From AP-16 sp963755055 (GTDB lineage Bacteria; Pseudomonadota; Alphaproteobacteria; Rhizobiales; Xanthobacteraceae): 64,000 bases of DNA. This document shows positions 29,375-37,270 of this stretch, one piece after another. Made by a program: the position numbers and the translations under genes. The DNA lies in the NCBI GenBank assembly GCA_963755055.1, contig CAVWIS010000022.1, positions 124,001 to 188,000 on the forward strand, in the 5' to 3' direction. The notes below the pieces were generated by a model. It made no database searches and was not told where the DNA came from. It saw only the letters and a program-made list of their open reading frames with translations. How positions within the stretch are numbered: position 1 is the stretch's first letter; the number at the start of each line of letters is the position of its first letter.

Positions 29375-29458
29375 GGACGGCTCGACCGGAGACAGACGTT
29401 CCATTGCGACCTGTCCCACAGGGACGCCTTGTTTGCAATCGAGGCCGATGGAGCTCTC

Positions 29459-29618
29459 GTAGGGTGGGCAAAATCGCCCGCCACCGCAGATGAGATCGGC
29501 ACAGGCGTCGCGGCGATTTTGCCCACGCCGTCGGACCGATCCACATCACCGCGTGGGCAAATCGCCGGTGATGTTTATCCGAGTTGCACTGTCCGAGCAG
29601 GCGATTTGCCCACCCTAC
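29459..29618. repeat. TAGGGTGGGCAAA-family palindromic repeat between obgE and proB
   Basis: A complete copy: GTAGGGTGGGCAAAATCG at the left, GCGATTTTGCCCACGCCG and GCGTGGGCAAATCGCC in the middle, and GGCGATTTGCCCACCCTAC at the right. It starts about 12 bases past the obgE stop codon on the minus strand. With two nested hairpins it could act as an mRNA processing or stabilising structure in the obgE-proB transcript. Function is inference. Confidence 0.85.
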
Positions 29619-29630
29619 GAGTCCGTGCCT

Positions 29631-30666
29631 CTACGGCTGCCATTCGGCGGCATGGGCGGGTTCGGCGACGGCGGTGCGGTCGGTGTCGATCTCGGCGAGG
29701 AGGCGGCGCAGCGCCTCCTGCACGCCCTCGCCGGAGGCGGTGGAGAGAATGAGCGGCGCCCGGCCTGCCGCCCGCTTGAGGCGCGCCGCCTGCTGCTTGC
29801 GCAATTCGGGGCTCAGCGCATCGGCCTTGGACAGCGCGACGATCTCCGGCTTGTCGGCGAGCCCGTTGCCATAGGCCTCGAGCTCGCGGCGCACCGTCTT
29901 GTAGTCATGTCCCGCGTGCTCGCCGGTGCCGTCGACGAGGTGCAGCAGCACCCGGCAGCGCTCGACATGGCCGAGAAACCGGTCGCCGAGGCCGTGGCCC
30001 TCGTGGGCGCCCTCGATCAGCCCCGGAATGATCGGCGAGCACGAACTCGCGGGTGTCGACCGCCACCACGCCGAGGCCGGGATGCAGGGTGGTGAACGGA
30101 TAGTCGGCGATTTTTGGCCTGGCGGCGCTGACCGTGGCCAGGAAGGTCGATTTGCCGGCATTGGGCAGGCCGACCAGGCCGGCATCGGCGATCAGCTTCA
30201 GCCGCAGCCGGATCCAGCGCTCCTCGCCGGCGAGGCCCGGATTGGCGCGGCGCGGCGCCCGGTTGGTGGAGGACTTGAAGTAGGCGTTGCCGAAGCCGCC
30301 ATTGCCGCCGCGGGCGAGCACCACGCGCTCGCCGACCCGGGTGAGGTCCGCCATCACCGTCTCGCCGTCGTCGTCGAGCACCTGGGTGCCGGCCGGAACC
30401 TTCAGCACGATGTCGCGGCCGTTGGCGCCGGCGCGATCCTTGCCCATGCCGTTGTGGCCGCGCTCGGCCTTGAAATGCTGCTGGTAGCGGTAGTCGATCA
30501 GGGTATTGAGGCCGTCGACGCAGATGACCACCACGTCGCCGCCGCGCCCGCCATTGCCGCCGCTCGGACCGCCGAACTCGATGAATTTTTCCCGCCGGAA
30601 CGCCACGCAGCCATTGCCGCCGTCGCCCGAGCGGATGAACACCTTTGCCTCGTCGAGGAACTTCAT
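29631..30666 (-). CDS. obgE: Obg-family GTPase, frameshifted in this sequence
   Basis: The Obg domain opens MKFLDEAKVFIRSGDGGNG with glycine-rich GGNGGRGGDV, and the G domain has the P-loop GLPNAGKSTFLATVS. Up to about base 30030 the protein reads VDTREFVLAD; the switch region IPGLIEGAHEGHGLGDRF then continues in another frame to the stop at 29631, with SKAD in the G4 motif. One extra base (GATCATT for GATATT, minus strand) explains the shift; corrected length is about 344 residues, normal for the family. Obg is a ribosome-assembly GTPase that is essential in most bacteria, so a sequencing indel is much more likely than gene loss. It sits in its usual place between rpmA and proB. Confidence 0.92.
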
Positions 30667-30763
30667 GAACGCCCTGACCCGATCAGCCCCGCCGGGCTGC
30701 AATAAACCAACCGCGCCGCCGGGACGGGGAGCCCGTCCGTTCCGGCAGCGCCGATATAGGCGA

Positions 30764-31365
30764 TCAGGCGACGCGGCGCACGGTGCCCCAGCTTTTCAGC
30801 GAGGCCCAGATGCCGCGCTCCAGGCGGAAGCGGTCGATCGGCGCCGAGCTCGACAGCGCCCGGATGCGGTAGAGGCCGACCCCGGTCCACTGGAAGCCGC
30901 ACTTCTCCAGCACCCGCCGCGACGCCGGATTGGTCACCCGGCAGCCGGCCTGCAGCGCGTCGTTGCCGGCATCGGTGAAGGCGTAGTCGATGACGGCGCG
31001 CACTGCCTCGGTCCCGTAGCCGCGCCCCAGAACGGCAGGCCCAGCCAAAAGCCGATCTCCGGCGCCGGGCCGTCGAGAATGGCGAGCCCGCAGGCCCCCG
31101 CCACCGTGCCGTCGGCGAGCGTGACCAGGAAATTCGCCTGGGTGTCGCTGCCGTTCGCCCGCGTGATGAAGGCCTCGGCATCGTGCAGCCGGTAGGGGTG
31201 GGGGATGCTCGCGGTGTTCTCGGCGATGCGCCGGTCGTTGGCGAGCTTGGCGATAGCCTCGGCGTCCTCGAGCGAGGGCGCACGCAGGGTGAGCCGCTCG
31301 GTCTCGAGGACGGGAATACAGCCTTCGCGCAGTGTCCCGGTGGGGATCGGTTCCAGCAACGTCAT
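30764..31365 (-). CDS. GNAT-family N-acetyltransferase, frameshifted in this sequence
   Basis: The first frame from ATG 31365 gives ETERLTLRAPSLEDAEAIAK and GDGTVAGACGLA-like beta strands up to EIGFWLGLPFWG. From about base 31024 the acetyl-CoA-binding segment continues in another frame as GRGYGTEAVRAVIDYAF, then NPASRRVLEKCGFQWTG and the stop at 30764. One missing base in the run TGGGGCGCGG accounts for it. The corrected protein of about 200 residues resembles RimJ/RimL-type acetyltransferases that modify protein N-termini or small molecules. It sits between rpmA and obgE as in related Hyphomicrobiales. Sequence error or recent inactivation are both possible. Confidence 0.85.
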
Positions 31366-31507
31366 GGCACGGGCTCCTTTGTCAAACGACCGGTTTGTCA
31401 AAACGACCCAGGGGGAGCCGGCATCCCGTCTCCCCCTGTATCGGAGCCCTGATGTGGGCCCGCCGGTGGAACTGGATGCCGGCGGACCACGATGGGTAAC
31501 CGCCTGT

Positions 31508-31780
31508 TTACTCCGCCGCAGCCTCCGTCATCGGAATCACGGATACGTAGGTGCGGCCTTTTGCTTTGGTACGGAACTCCACTCGTCCATCGATCAGTGC
31601 GAACAGCGTATGGTCCTTGCCGAGACCGACATTCGGCCCGGGATGCCACTTGGTCCCGCGCTGGCGCGCCAGGATGTTGCCGGCGACGGCCGTTTGCCCG
31701 CCGAACAGCTTCACGCCGAGTCGGCGGCCAGCCGAGTCGCGCCCGTTGCGCGACGATCCGCCTGCCTTTTTGTGGGCCAT
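31508..31780 (-). CDS. rpmA: 50S ribosomal protein L27
   Basis: A 90-residue L27 with the conserved N-terminus MAHKKAGGSSRNGRDSAG, whose tail reaches the peptidyl-transferase centre, then GVKLFGGQTAVAGNILARQR and HPGPNVGLGKDHTLFALIDG. There is no N-terminal prosequence of the kind cleaved in some Firmicutes. The ATG at 31780 has GGAGA about 8 bases upstream. It follows rplU on the same strand and is its usual operon partner. Confidence 0.97.
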   Translation of the reverse strand: MAHKKAGGSSRNGRDSAGRRLGVKLFGGQTAVAGNILARQRGTKWHPGPNVGLGKDHTLFALIDGRVEFRTKAKGRTYVSVIPMTEAAAE

Positions 31781-31860
31781 CAATCAGTCTCCGTAGCTCG
31801 TCCGGCTTGTACCCTGATTCCCGGCGGGAATCACCTCACTTATTTTTGCGCACCATGTGT

Positions 31861-31912
31861 GGCCCATGTCCTTGTCGGCGAACCGGTGGCCACTTCGCCG
31901 GGATCATGGGCT
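31861..31912. repeat. GGCGAACCGG...CTTCGCCGG repeat between rpmA and rplU
   Basis: A further copy of the element described at 25565, here reading TTGTCGGCGAACCGGTGG and CCACTTCGCCGGGATCATG. It sits in the 144-base rplU-rpmA spacer. The arms could fold into a hairpin in the mRNA. No other function is visible. Confidence 0.65.
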
Positions 31913-31924
31913 GTGTGCCTCTGG

Positions 31925-32342
31925 TCACACCGGCGGCGCCCCGCTCTCCACCGCGGTCTCGACCGCCGGCGGCGATTGGGCCGGCTCGTCGGCCGGCGGT
32001 GCCGCCTTGCGTTCCTTCGACGGCTTGGCACCGCCGGTGAGGATCTCGGTGATGCGCAGCACCGTATAGTCCTGGCGATGGCCGATGCTTGCGCCGCGAA
32101 TTCTTCCGCCGCCGCTTCTTGAAGGCGATGACCTTCGCGCCGCGGTTGTGCTCGACCACCTCGCCCGCCACCGTGGCGCCGGCCACCACCGGGTTGCCGA
32201 CCGTGACCGTATCCCCGCCGACCATCAGCACCTCGCCGATCTCGACGATATCCCCCGGCTCGCCGGCGAGCTTTTCCACCGTAATGACGTCCTCGGCGGC
32301 GACCCGGTACTGCTTGCCGCCGGTCTTGATGACTGCGAACAT
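31925..32342 (-). CDS. rplU: 50S ribosomal protein L21, frameshifted in this sequence
   Basis: The start MFAVIKTGGKQYRVAAEDV and the run to FKKRRRKNSRRK are a normal L21. Near base 32085 the reading frame shifts: the conserved C-terminal block GHRQDYTVLRITEILTGG lies in another frame, followed by an Ala/Pro/Glu-rich tail to the stop at 31925. One extra base at AAGCATCGGCC (minus strand) explains it. The corrected length is about 138 residues, long because of the acidic tail common in this order. L21 binds 23S rRNA and is a core ribosomal protein, so a sequencing indel is the likely cause. A strong promoter lies 170 bases upstream. Confidence 0.93.
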
Positions 32343-32510
32343 CGTCTTCCCTCGTGTTCGATCTCGGCGCTCGGAGGGTCTCGACACGAGACATCCGGGC
32401 CGGCTTCTTCCAGTCGTGACCTGGCTTTGAGTGTGCCCTGCCCCCGGGCGGCCCGCTTGGCGCATCCACGCAAAACGAACGGCGCGGAAAGCACCGCGCC
32501 GGGCAGCCGC

Positions 32511-32538
32511 ATAATAGGAACGGGACGCGAACTGTCAA
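32511..32538 (-). promoter_or_regulatory. Predicted sigma-70 promoter of rplU-rpmA
   Basis: On the minus strand TTGACA (32538-32533) is followed after 16 bases by TATTAT (32516-32511). Both hexamers are near consensus. Transcription would start near 32504, giving an rplU leader of about 160 bases. This fits strong expression of ribosomal genes and would head the long minus-strand block down to obgE and beyond. Confidence 0.75.
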
Positions 32539-32689
32539 GGAATTATGGCGGGACGGGGCGCCTGCGCACCCGCTGTCGCTTGTTTCCGTGTCTCACCACA
32601 AGGGTGCAGTCCACCTGGACTGCCCTGTAGATCACCTGTTTTATCAGGGCCGGGTCACCCGTCGGGGATGATCCGCCGGCGGTGCTGCG

Positions 32690-32806
32690 TTGTTTCCCTT
32701 GTTTCCCTTGTTTCCCTTGTTTCCCTTGTTTCCCTTGTTTCCCTTGTTTCCCTTGTTTCCCTTGTTTCCCTTGTTTCCCTTGTTTCCCTTGTTTCCCTTG
32801 TTTCCC
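32690..32806. repeat. Thirteen perfect copies of the 9-bp unit TTGTTTCCC
   Basis: The unit TTGTTTCCC is repeated 13 times without a mismatch from 32690 to 32806, with a partial unit after it and a related CTTGTTGTTC stretch to about 32830. Because nine is a multiple of three and the unit has no stop codon, several frames stay open, giving apparent FPL or GKQ repeats that I do not regard as proteins. It lies in the 698-base gap between the rplU promoter and the ABC exporter gene. Such an array is likely to vary in copy number by slippage. Confidence 0.95.
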
Positions 32807-33040
32807 TTGTTCTTGTTGTTCTTTCCCTGTTCCGGTCGGATTCGCTGTTCCGGGCAGCCGACCTTCCCGGCGAACGCGTCGCTCGTCCTCGAAGGAGGCC
32901 AGCGGCCCCCAGGGACAGCCAGACTTTAACATGACAAGATGTCATAGTCAACCCGTAACGGGGTTGATTGGGGTTGATTGACGGCGGCCGTGCCGGGGAA
33001 CCTTCGTCCGCTTCGCCGGAACATGCGCTAGACTGCCCGC

Positions 33041-34867
33041 ATGGCATCGCCGCCCGCTTCATCGGATGCCGGCGCGAACCTTGTGGCGAGGCCGCGGTCG
33101 GCGCTGGACATTCTCGGCCGGGTGGCGCCCTACCTGCTTCGGCACCGGACCGTCGCGGCCGCGAACTTCGCATGCGCCGCCCTGGCGCTCGGGTTCTCGC
33201 TGGCGTTTCCGCAGATCATCCAGCACATCATCGACGACGTCATCGCGCCGGCACGAGCCGACCTGCTGCTGCCCGCGGTCCTGGTCCTGGCGGCAGCCTT
33301 CCTGCTGCGTGCCGTCTTCACCGCGCTGCGCATCGTCGCCAACAATGTCTTCGAGCAGAACGTCATCCTCGACATGCGGCGCGACCTCTATGCGCGGCTG
33401 CAGCTCCTGCCGGTCGGGTTCTTCGACCGCTCCGCCGCCGGCGACCTGATGACGCGGCTCAATGACGACGTCGTCGCGGTCGAGCGCATCGTCATCGACG
33501 GCAGCGAGCAGGGAGCCATCGCGCTTCTCAGCGTCGCCGCGGTCTTCGCCATCCTGTGCGCCAAGAACGGCGAGCTGGCGCTGCTCGCCCTGATTCCGCT
33601 GCCGCTGCTGGCGGCCGCCATCGCCTCCTACAGCATCATGTCGGTGCAGCAGTTCCGCGCGTTGCGCGGCGCCATGAGCACGCTCAACATGCTGCTGCTC
33701 GACAACCTCCAGGGCATCCGCCAGATCAAATTGTTCAATCGCCAGCCGCACGAAAACGCGCGCTTTGCCGAGCGCGCCGGTGCGCTGCGCCGGCGGGCGC
33801 TCGCCGTGCTCGCGGCCTGGGCGGCCTATTCGCCGGGCATCGCCCTCATCGGGTCGCTGGGGACGGTGCTGGTGGTGTGGCGCGGCGGCGCCATGGCGAT
33901 GGCGGGACAGATGACGCTCGGCGAGCTCGTCGGCTTTCTGTTCTACCTCACGCTGTTCTACGAGCCGATCGGCCAGCTGCAGGGCCTCAACCAGATCCTG
34001 CAATCGGCGCGCGCCGCCGGCGAGCGCGTGTTCGACATCATGGACACCGAAGCGGAGCGCGCGCCAAGCGGCGACGGCGCGCTCGCGGCCCCGGTGCGCG
34101 GCGAGGTCCGCTACGAGAACGTCGGCTTCAGCCACGCCGCCGACCGGCCGGTGCTGAGCGACATCTCGCTCTCCGCCCGTCCGGGCGAGATGGTCGCCCT
34201 GGTGGGGCCGACCGGCGCCGGCAAGTCCACGCTGGTCAGCCTGCTGCCCGGGTTCTACCGGCCGGATCGCGGACGCATCACCATCGACGCGCAGGACATT
34301 GCAGGCATCTCGCTGGCGGCGCTGCGCGAGGCGATCGCCGTCGTCACCCAGGAAGCCTTCCTGTTCAACGGCACGCTGCGCGAGAACCTCCTGTACGGCA
34401 GGCTCGAGGCGAGCGAGGCCGAGATGGTGGACGCGGCGACGGCGGCCAACTGCCACGACTTCATCAGCCGGCTGCCGCAGGGCTACGACACGCCGGTGGG
34501 CGAGCGCGGCGTCCGCCTCAGCGTCGGCGAGCGGCAGCGCATCAGCATTGCCCGCGCGCTGCTCAAGAACGCGCCGATTCTCATCCTCGACGAGGCGACC
34601 GCGAGCGTCGACACCGCCACCGAGACCCTCATCCAGCAGGCGCTCGACCGGCTGATGGCGAACCGCACCTGCCTCGTCATCGCCCACCGCCTGACCACGA
34701 TTCGCCACGCCCACCAGATCCTGGTCCTGGTCGACGGCGCCATCGTGGAGCGCGGTACCCATGACAGCCTGCTCGCGCTCGGCGGCACCTATGCTAGACT
34801 GTGGCGTATCAGGAGCAACGATCTGCTCGAAGACGCCGTCGCGCACGACCCCGTGCCACCCGGCTAG
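33041..34867 (+). CDS. ABC transporter, fused permease and ATPase (exporter type)
   Basis: A 608-residue half-transporter of the MsbA/lipid-peptide exporter type, expected to work as a homodimer in the inner membrane. The six-helix membrane domain covers about residues 25-320. The ATPase domain has Walker A GPTGAGKST, a Q-loop in VTQEAFLFNGT, the signature LSVGERQR (V replaces the common G), Walker B ILILDEATA and an H-loop in IAHRLTT. There is no C39 peptidase domain, so any cargo would have to be cleaved elsewhere. A small protein gene starts 38 bases downstream, and the radical SAM gene lies convergent beyond it, which suggests export of a modified peptide. That role is inference. Confidence 0.9.
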   Translation: MASPPASSDAGANLVARPRSALDILGRVAPYLLRHRTVAAANFACAALALGFSLAFPQIIQHIIDDVIAPARADLLLPAVLVLAAAFLLRAVFTALRIVANNVFEQNVILDMRRDLYARLQLLPVGFFDRSAAGDLMTRLNDDVVAVERIVIDGSEQGAIALLSVAAVFAILCAKNGELALLALIPLPLLAAAIASYSIMSVQQFRALRGAMSTLNMLLLDNLQGIRQIKLFNRQPHENARFAERAGALRRRALAVLAAWAAYSPGIALIGSLGTVLVVWRGGAMAMAGQMTLGELVGFLFYLTLFYEPIGQLQGLNQILQSARAAGERVFDIMDTEAERAPSGDGALAAPVRGEVRYENVGFSHAADRPVLSDISLSARPGEMVALVGPTGAGKSTLVSLLPGFYRPDRGRITIDAQDIAGISLAALREAIAVVTQEAFLFNGTLRENLLYGRLEASEAEMVDAATAANCHDFISRLPQGYDTPVGERGVRLSVGERQRISIARALLKNAPILILDEATASVDTATETLIQQALDRLMANRTCLVIAHRLTTIRHAHQILVLVDGAIVERGTHDSLLALGGTYARLWRIRSNDLLEDAVAHDPVPPG

Positions 34868-34905
34868 ACACGTCAAGCAATGCGCAAGCGGGAGGGAGTG
34901 GCGAG

Positions 34906-35097
34906 ATGCCGATCCTGGTCAAGCACAACGGAAAATACTACGAGATACCCGACGACGTCCTGGCGCGGTCGACCGTCTCGAAGAGCCGGTTCGAGGCCGG
35001 CATCCGCAAGCTCGAGGACAAGACGGCGGAGATGGCGAAGGGGCTCAACCACTACCGCGTGGTGGCCTTCGCCGACAGCGACCTCGAGGATTTGTGA
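34906..35097 (+). CDS. Small protein, candidate precursor-like peptide (paralogue of 36904-37146)
   Basis: A 63-residue protein starting MPILVKHNGKYYEIPDDVLA, with an ideal ribosome site (GGAGGGAG) before the ATG. It follows the ABC exporter by 38 bases on the same strand and is surely co-transcribed. Its first 31 residues align without gaps to those of the small protein at 36904-37146: both share M1, L4, K6, E13, D16, L19, A20, F29 and A31, with aromatic pairs YY/FF at 11-12. The rest is charged and helical and ends DSDLEDL; it has no cysteine. I do not recognise the family. It may be a precursor peptide, or a carrier or recognition partner for the nearby radical SAM enzyme. Confidence 0.75.
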   Translation: MPILVKHNGKYYEIPDDVLARSTVSKSRFEAGIRKLEDKTAEMAKGLNHYRVVAFADSDLEDL

Positions 35098-35116
35098 CCG
35101 CCGCGGGAGCAATCAT

Positions 35117-35230
35117 GTAGGATGGGTTGAGCGAATGCGAAACCCATCAACTCCGCACCAAACATTGATGGGTTTCGCCATAGCCCGTCGCAGACGGGCG
35201 TGAACGCCCTGATGGCTCAACCCATCCTAC
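35117..35230. repeat. TAGGATGGGTTGAGC-family palindromic repeat
   Basis: Second copy of the family seen at 8010. It starts GTAGGATGGGTTGAGCG and ends GCTCAACCCATCCTAC, with inner arms AAACCCATCAA and GATGGGTTTCGCC. It separates the convergent small-protein gene and radical SAM gene. The right end supplies the TAG stop codon of the radical SAM gene (bases 35227-35229). A bidirectional terminator role is plausible but has no poly-T tract. Confidence 0.8.
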
Positions 35231-36660
35231 GCCGGAACGGGCGCCAGGTGCGCGACCGTCTCGCGGATGCGGCCTTCGAGGTCGCCGCGCAGCTGCCAGT
35301 AGCAGTAGGTATCGTTGGGCTGATCGGGCTGGAACATGCGCTGGTGCGGGCAGCCGCCGGCGCATTGCGGCATCATGGTGCACTGCTGGCACGCCTCGTA
35401 CTGGAACCAGTCATAGGTCAGCCAGGGCAGCAGGTTTTCCGACCTCACGACGGTATCGAGGAAAACCGAGCCGTAGGCCCGGTCCGGCCGCCCGGCGTCG
35501 TCCGGGCATTTGTACAGCAACCCTTCCGGATCGATGGTCACCGCGGTGCTGCTGGTGGCGGCGCAGCCGGACCCGCAGCTGCTCGCCACCACCCGCTCCA
35601 GCGGCAGGCCGAGCGCTTTGGCGCGCTGGTGCTGCCGCTTCATGACCTCGACGTAGGTCTGCGGCGTCTCCGGGCTGCCGACGCCGCTGCAGCGGGCGAA
35701 TTCCGGCTCGTACACATGGGCGATGAAGATGGCGGCGAGCGTCTTCTGCAGCCCGCGGCGCACCATGCCGTCGAACAGCTTGTCCCATTCCTGCTCGTCA
35801 TCGCGCGTGAGGTTGATGCGGATCTGGGTCGGGATGCGCTCGGCCGCGTAGACCAGGTTGTCGAGCACGCGCTCCTGGGTATCGTGGCCCTGCTTGTCGT
35901 TCTTCAGCTCGGCCGGCACGTCGAGCGATACCTGCACCTGGGAGAGCCGGGCCGCGACCAGATCGTCGACCGCCTCGCGGTCGAGCAGCACGCCGTTGGT
36001 GGTCATCACCGCATGGTAGGCGATGCCGGCCTCGTCGCACCACGCGGTGAGCGGCGGCGTCATCCGCCGGATCTGGCGCAGCCCGAGCAGCGGCTCGCCG
36101 CCGAACCACGACACCATCAGCGACTGCATGCCCTCGGCGGAGCGCTTGAGATATTCCACCACCGCGTCCTCGGTCTCGGGCGCCATCATCCGCGGCTTGG
36201 TCTCGACCTGGGTCTTGCCCTGGAAGCAGTACTGGCAGGCGAGGTTGCATCCCATCGTCACCAGTACGTTGGCGGTGAAGCCGGAGACCTGGTCATGGCG
36301 GCCGCGCTGATAGTGCTGCCGCACCAGCTCGATCTCGTCGGTCCCCTCGCGCACCAGGAAACCGTTGGCCTGAAGGCGCTTGAGCGCCGGCGGAACCGCG
36401 TCGGGAGAGAATTTGAGCCGGGTTGCCGGAGCGACCAGGCGCTGCCACGCGGCGCGCGGAAGAATGGTCAGCGCGGCGGAAAAGGTGTTGTAGACCGCCA
36501 CCCGCTGCTCCGGCATGTCGACGGAGACATTGTAGCGCGAGGGGACCAGCACCGAGTGGAACCCCCACAGCGCGGCGCGCTGGCGGGGCGACAGGTCGTG
36601 TGCCGGGGCCGGCTCGGAGGGCCGGCGAACCTCATAGGCGGCAACGGGCAGCTCCACCAC
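35227..36660 (-). CDS. Radical SAM/SPASM peptide-modifying enzyme (candidate RiPP maturase)
   Basis: A 477-residue radical SAM enzyme. An N-terminal region of about 125 residues precedes the [4Fe-4S] SAM site CNLACQYC (C138, C142, C145), then WFGGEP and TTNGVLLD. The C-terminal SPASM domain has eight cysteines in order: CGSGC (362, 366), KC (385), CQQC (424, 427), C433, C437 and C453, enough for two auxiliary clusters. Such enzymes make thioether, C-C or C-O cross-links in peptides. The GTG at 36660 is chosen because GGGAGG lies 5 bases upstream. An upstream small gene encodes a Cys-containing peptide, and an ABC exporter lies convergent. It is not PqqE: no pqq genes are here. The product is unknown. 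Confidence 0.88.
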   Translation of the reverse strand: MVELPVAAYEVRRPSEPAPAHDLSPRQRAALWGFHSVLVPSRYNVSVDMPEQRVAVYNTFSAALTILPRAAWQRLVAPATRLKFSPDAVPPALKRLQANGFLVREGTDEIELVRQHYQRGRHDQVSGFTANVLVTMGCNLACQYCFQGKTQVETKPRMMAPETEDAVVEYLKRSAEGMQSLMVSWFGGEPLLGLRQIRRMTPPLTAWCDEAGIAYHAVMTTNGVLLDREAVDDLVAARLSQVQVSLDVPAELKNDKQGHDTQERVLDNLVYAAERIPTQIRINLTRDDEQEWDKLFDGMVRRGLQKTLAAIFIAHVYEPEFARCSGVGSPETPQTYVEVMKRQHQRAKALGLPLERVVASSCGSGCAATSSTAVTIDPEGLLYKCPDDAGRPDRAYGSVFLDTVVRSENLLPWLTYDWFQYEACQQCTMMPQCAGGCPHQRMFQPDQPNDTYCYWQLRGDLEGRIRETVAHLAPVPA

Positions 36661-36731
36661 GATCACCTCCCGGAAGGTTTCCTATTTGAAGGACGACCGA
36701 TTGCAGCCATGGCCGGCAACTCGGCGCCTCT

Positions 36732-36866
36732 TCTCCCTCTCCCCGCTCTTCGCGGGGAGAGGGTCGGGGTGAGGGGCTCCTTCGACGCTCACGGCGCTCG
36801 GAGAGGCCCCCTCACCCGACCGCCTTCGGCGGTCGACCTCTCCCCGCACGCGGGGAGAGGTGGAGG
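36732..36866. repeat. CTCTCCCCGC hairpin repeat between the small Cys peptide gene and the radical SAM gene
   Basis: A set of nested hairpins: CTCTCCCCGC / GCGGGGAGAG at both ends, a GGTCGGGGTGAGGGGC / CCCCTCACCCGACC pair between them, and a small CCGCCTTCGGCGG stem. This is a common type of intergenic repeat in Bradyrhizobium-like genomes. Placed between precursor-like and enzyme genes, it may weaken transcription so that more peptide than enzyme is made. That effect is inference. Confidence 0.75.
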
Positions 36867-36903
36867 CCGTCGCATATGCGTCAACTCTGCGGAAGCCTGG
36901 TGT

Positions 36904-37146
36904 TCACGGACAATTCGGGGCTTTGCCGCAGGACGCTCCGTAGGTCGGCTTCGAGCAACCGCTGCCGATCCTCGGGGGATCCGATTGGGCAAAAACCGGA
37001 ACCGCGACGTCGAACACGAGGCTGCGGTCCGCCACGTCGGCCTCGCCGCTCCTCGCCGCGAACGCGTCCGCCACGATCTCGCAGCCGGCGAGGTCGGCGT
37101 CGCTCACCTCGAAGAACTGGTCGCCGGATTTCAACAGCAACGACAT
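36904..37146 (-). CDS. Small Cys-containing protein, candidate RiPP precursor
   Basis: An 80-residue protein with a ribosome site (ACGAGG) 7 bases before its ATG. The N-terminus MSLLLKSGDQFFEVSDADLA resembles that of the small protein at 34906-35097 and looks like a leader. The middle is acidic and hydrophobic (SLVFDVAVPVFAQSD). The last 20 residues are distinct: GSGCSKPTYGASCGKAPNCP, small and polar, with three cysteines, as expected for a core peptide that could receive thioether or other cross-links. It is encoded directly upstream of the radical SAM/SPASM gene on the same strand, separated by a hairpin repeat. No family is recognised; the precursor role is inferred from layout and composition. 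Confidence 0.75.
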   Translation of the reverse strand: MSLLLKSGDQFFEVSDADLAGCEIVADAFAARSGEADVADRSLVFDVAVPVFAQSDPPRIGSGCSKPTYGASCGKAPNCP

Positions 37147-37270
37147 GGTCGAACCTCGTCTGTTCCAGAGAGAAAACGCACCAACGCTGCTTCGCCGAAG
37201 CTAGACCGCAATACCAGGGCGGTCAAGAAATGCATCCGCAGCCGCTCGCCGCAACGGTGTCGCCGACGCG

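Larger units (their letters stand above)
32343..33040. other. Intergenic region between rplU and the ABC exporter gene
   Basis: Non-coding as far as I can tell. It holds the rplU leader and promoter, the 9-bp tandem array, an inverted repeat TGACA-AGA-TGTCA at 32933-32945, a twofold GGGGTTGATT direct repeat at 32960-32979, and a partial CTTCGCCGGAACATG repeat at about 33010-33026 just before the exporter start. The inverted repeat near 32933 could be an operator for the exporter gene, but nothing else supports that. Apparent open frames here are made by the tandem array. Confidence 0.6.

Noticed and set aside
30020..30040. Programmed ribosomal frameshift in obgE
   Set aside because: No slippery sequence or stimulatory structure is seen, and other genes have similar one-base faults; indel error is simpler.
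32545..32934. Open frames with FPL or GKQ repeats on both strands
   Set aside because: They exist only because the 9-bp unit has no stop codon and a length divisible by three; no ribosome site or family feature.
35227..36660. PqqE or another known cofactor maturase
   Set aside because: No PqqA-like peptide or pqq genes nearby, and the precursor candidates do not resemble PqqA or MftA.
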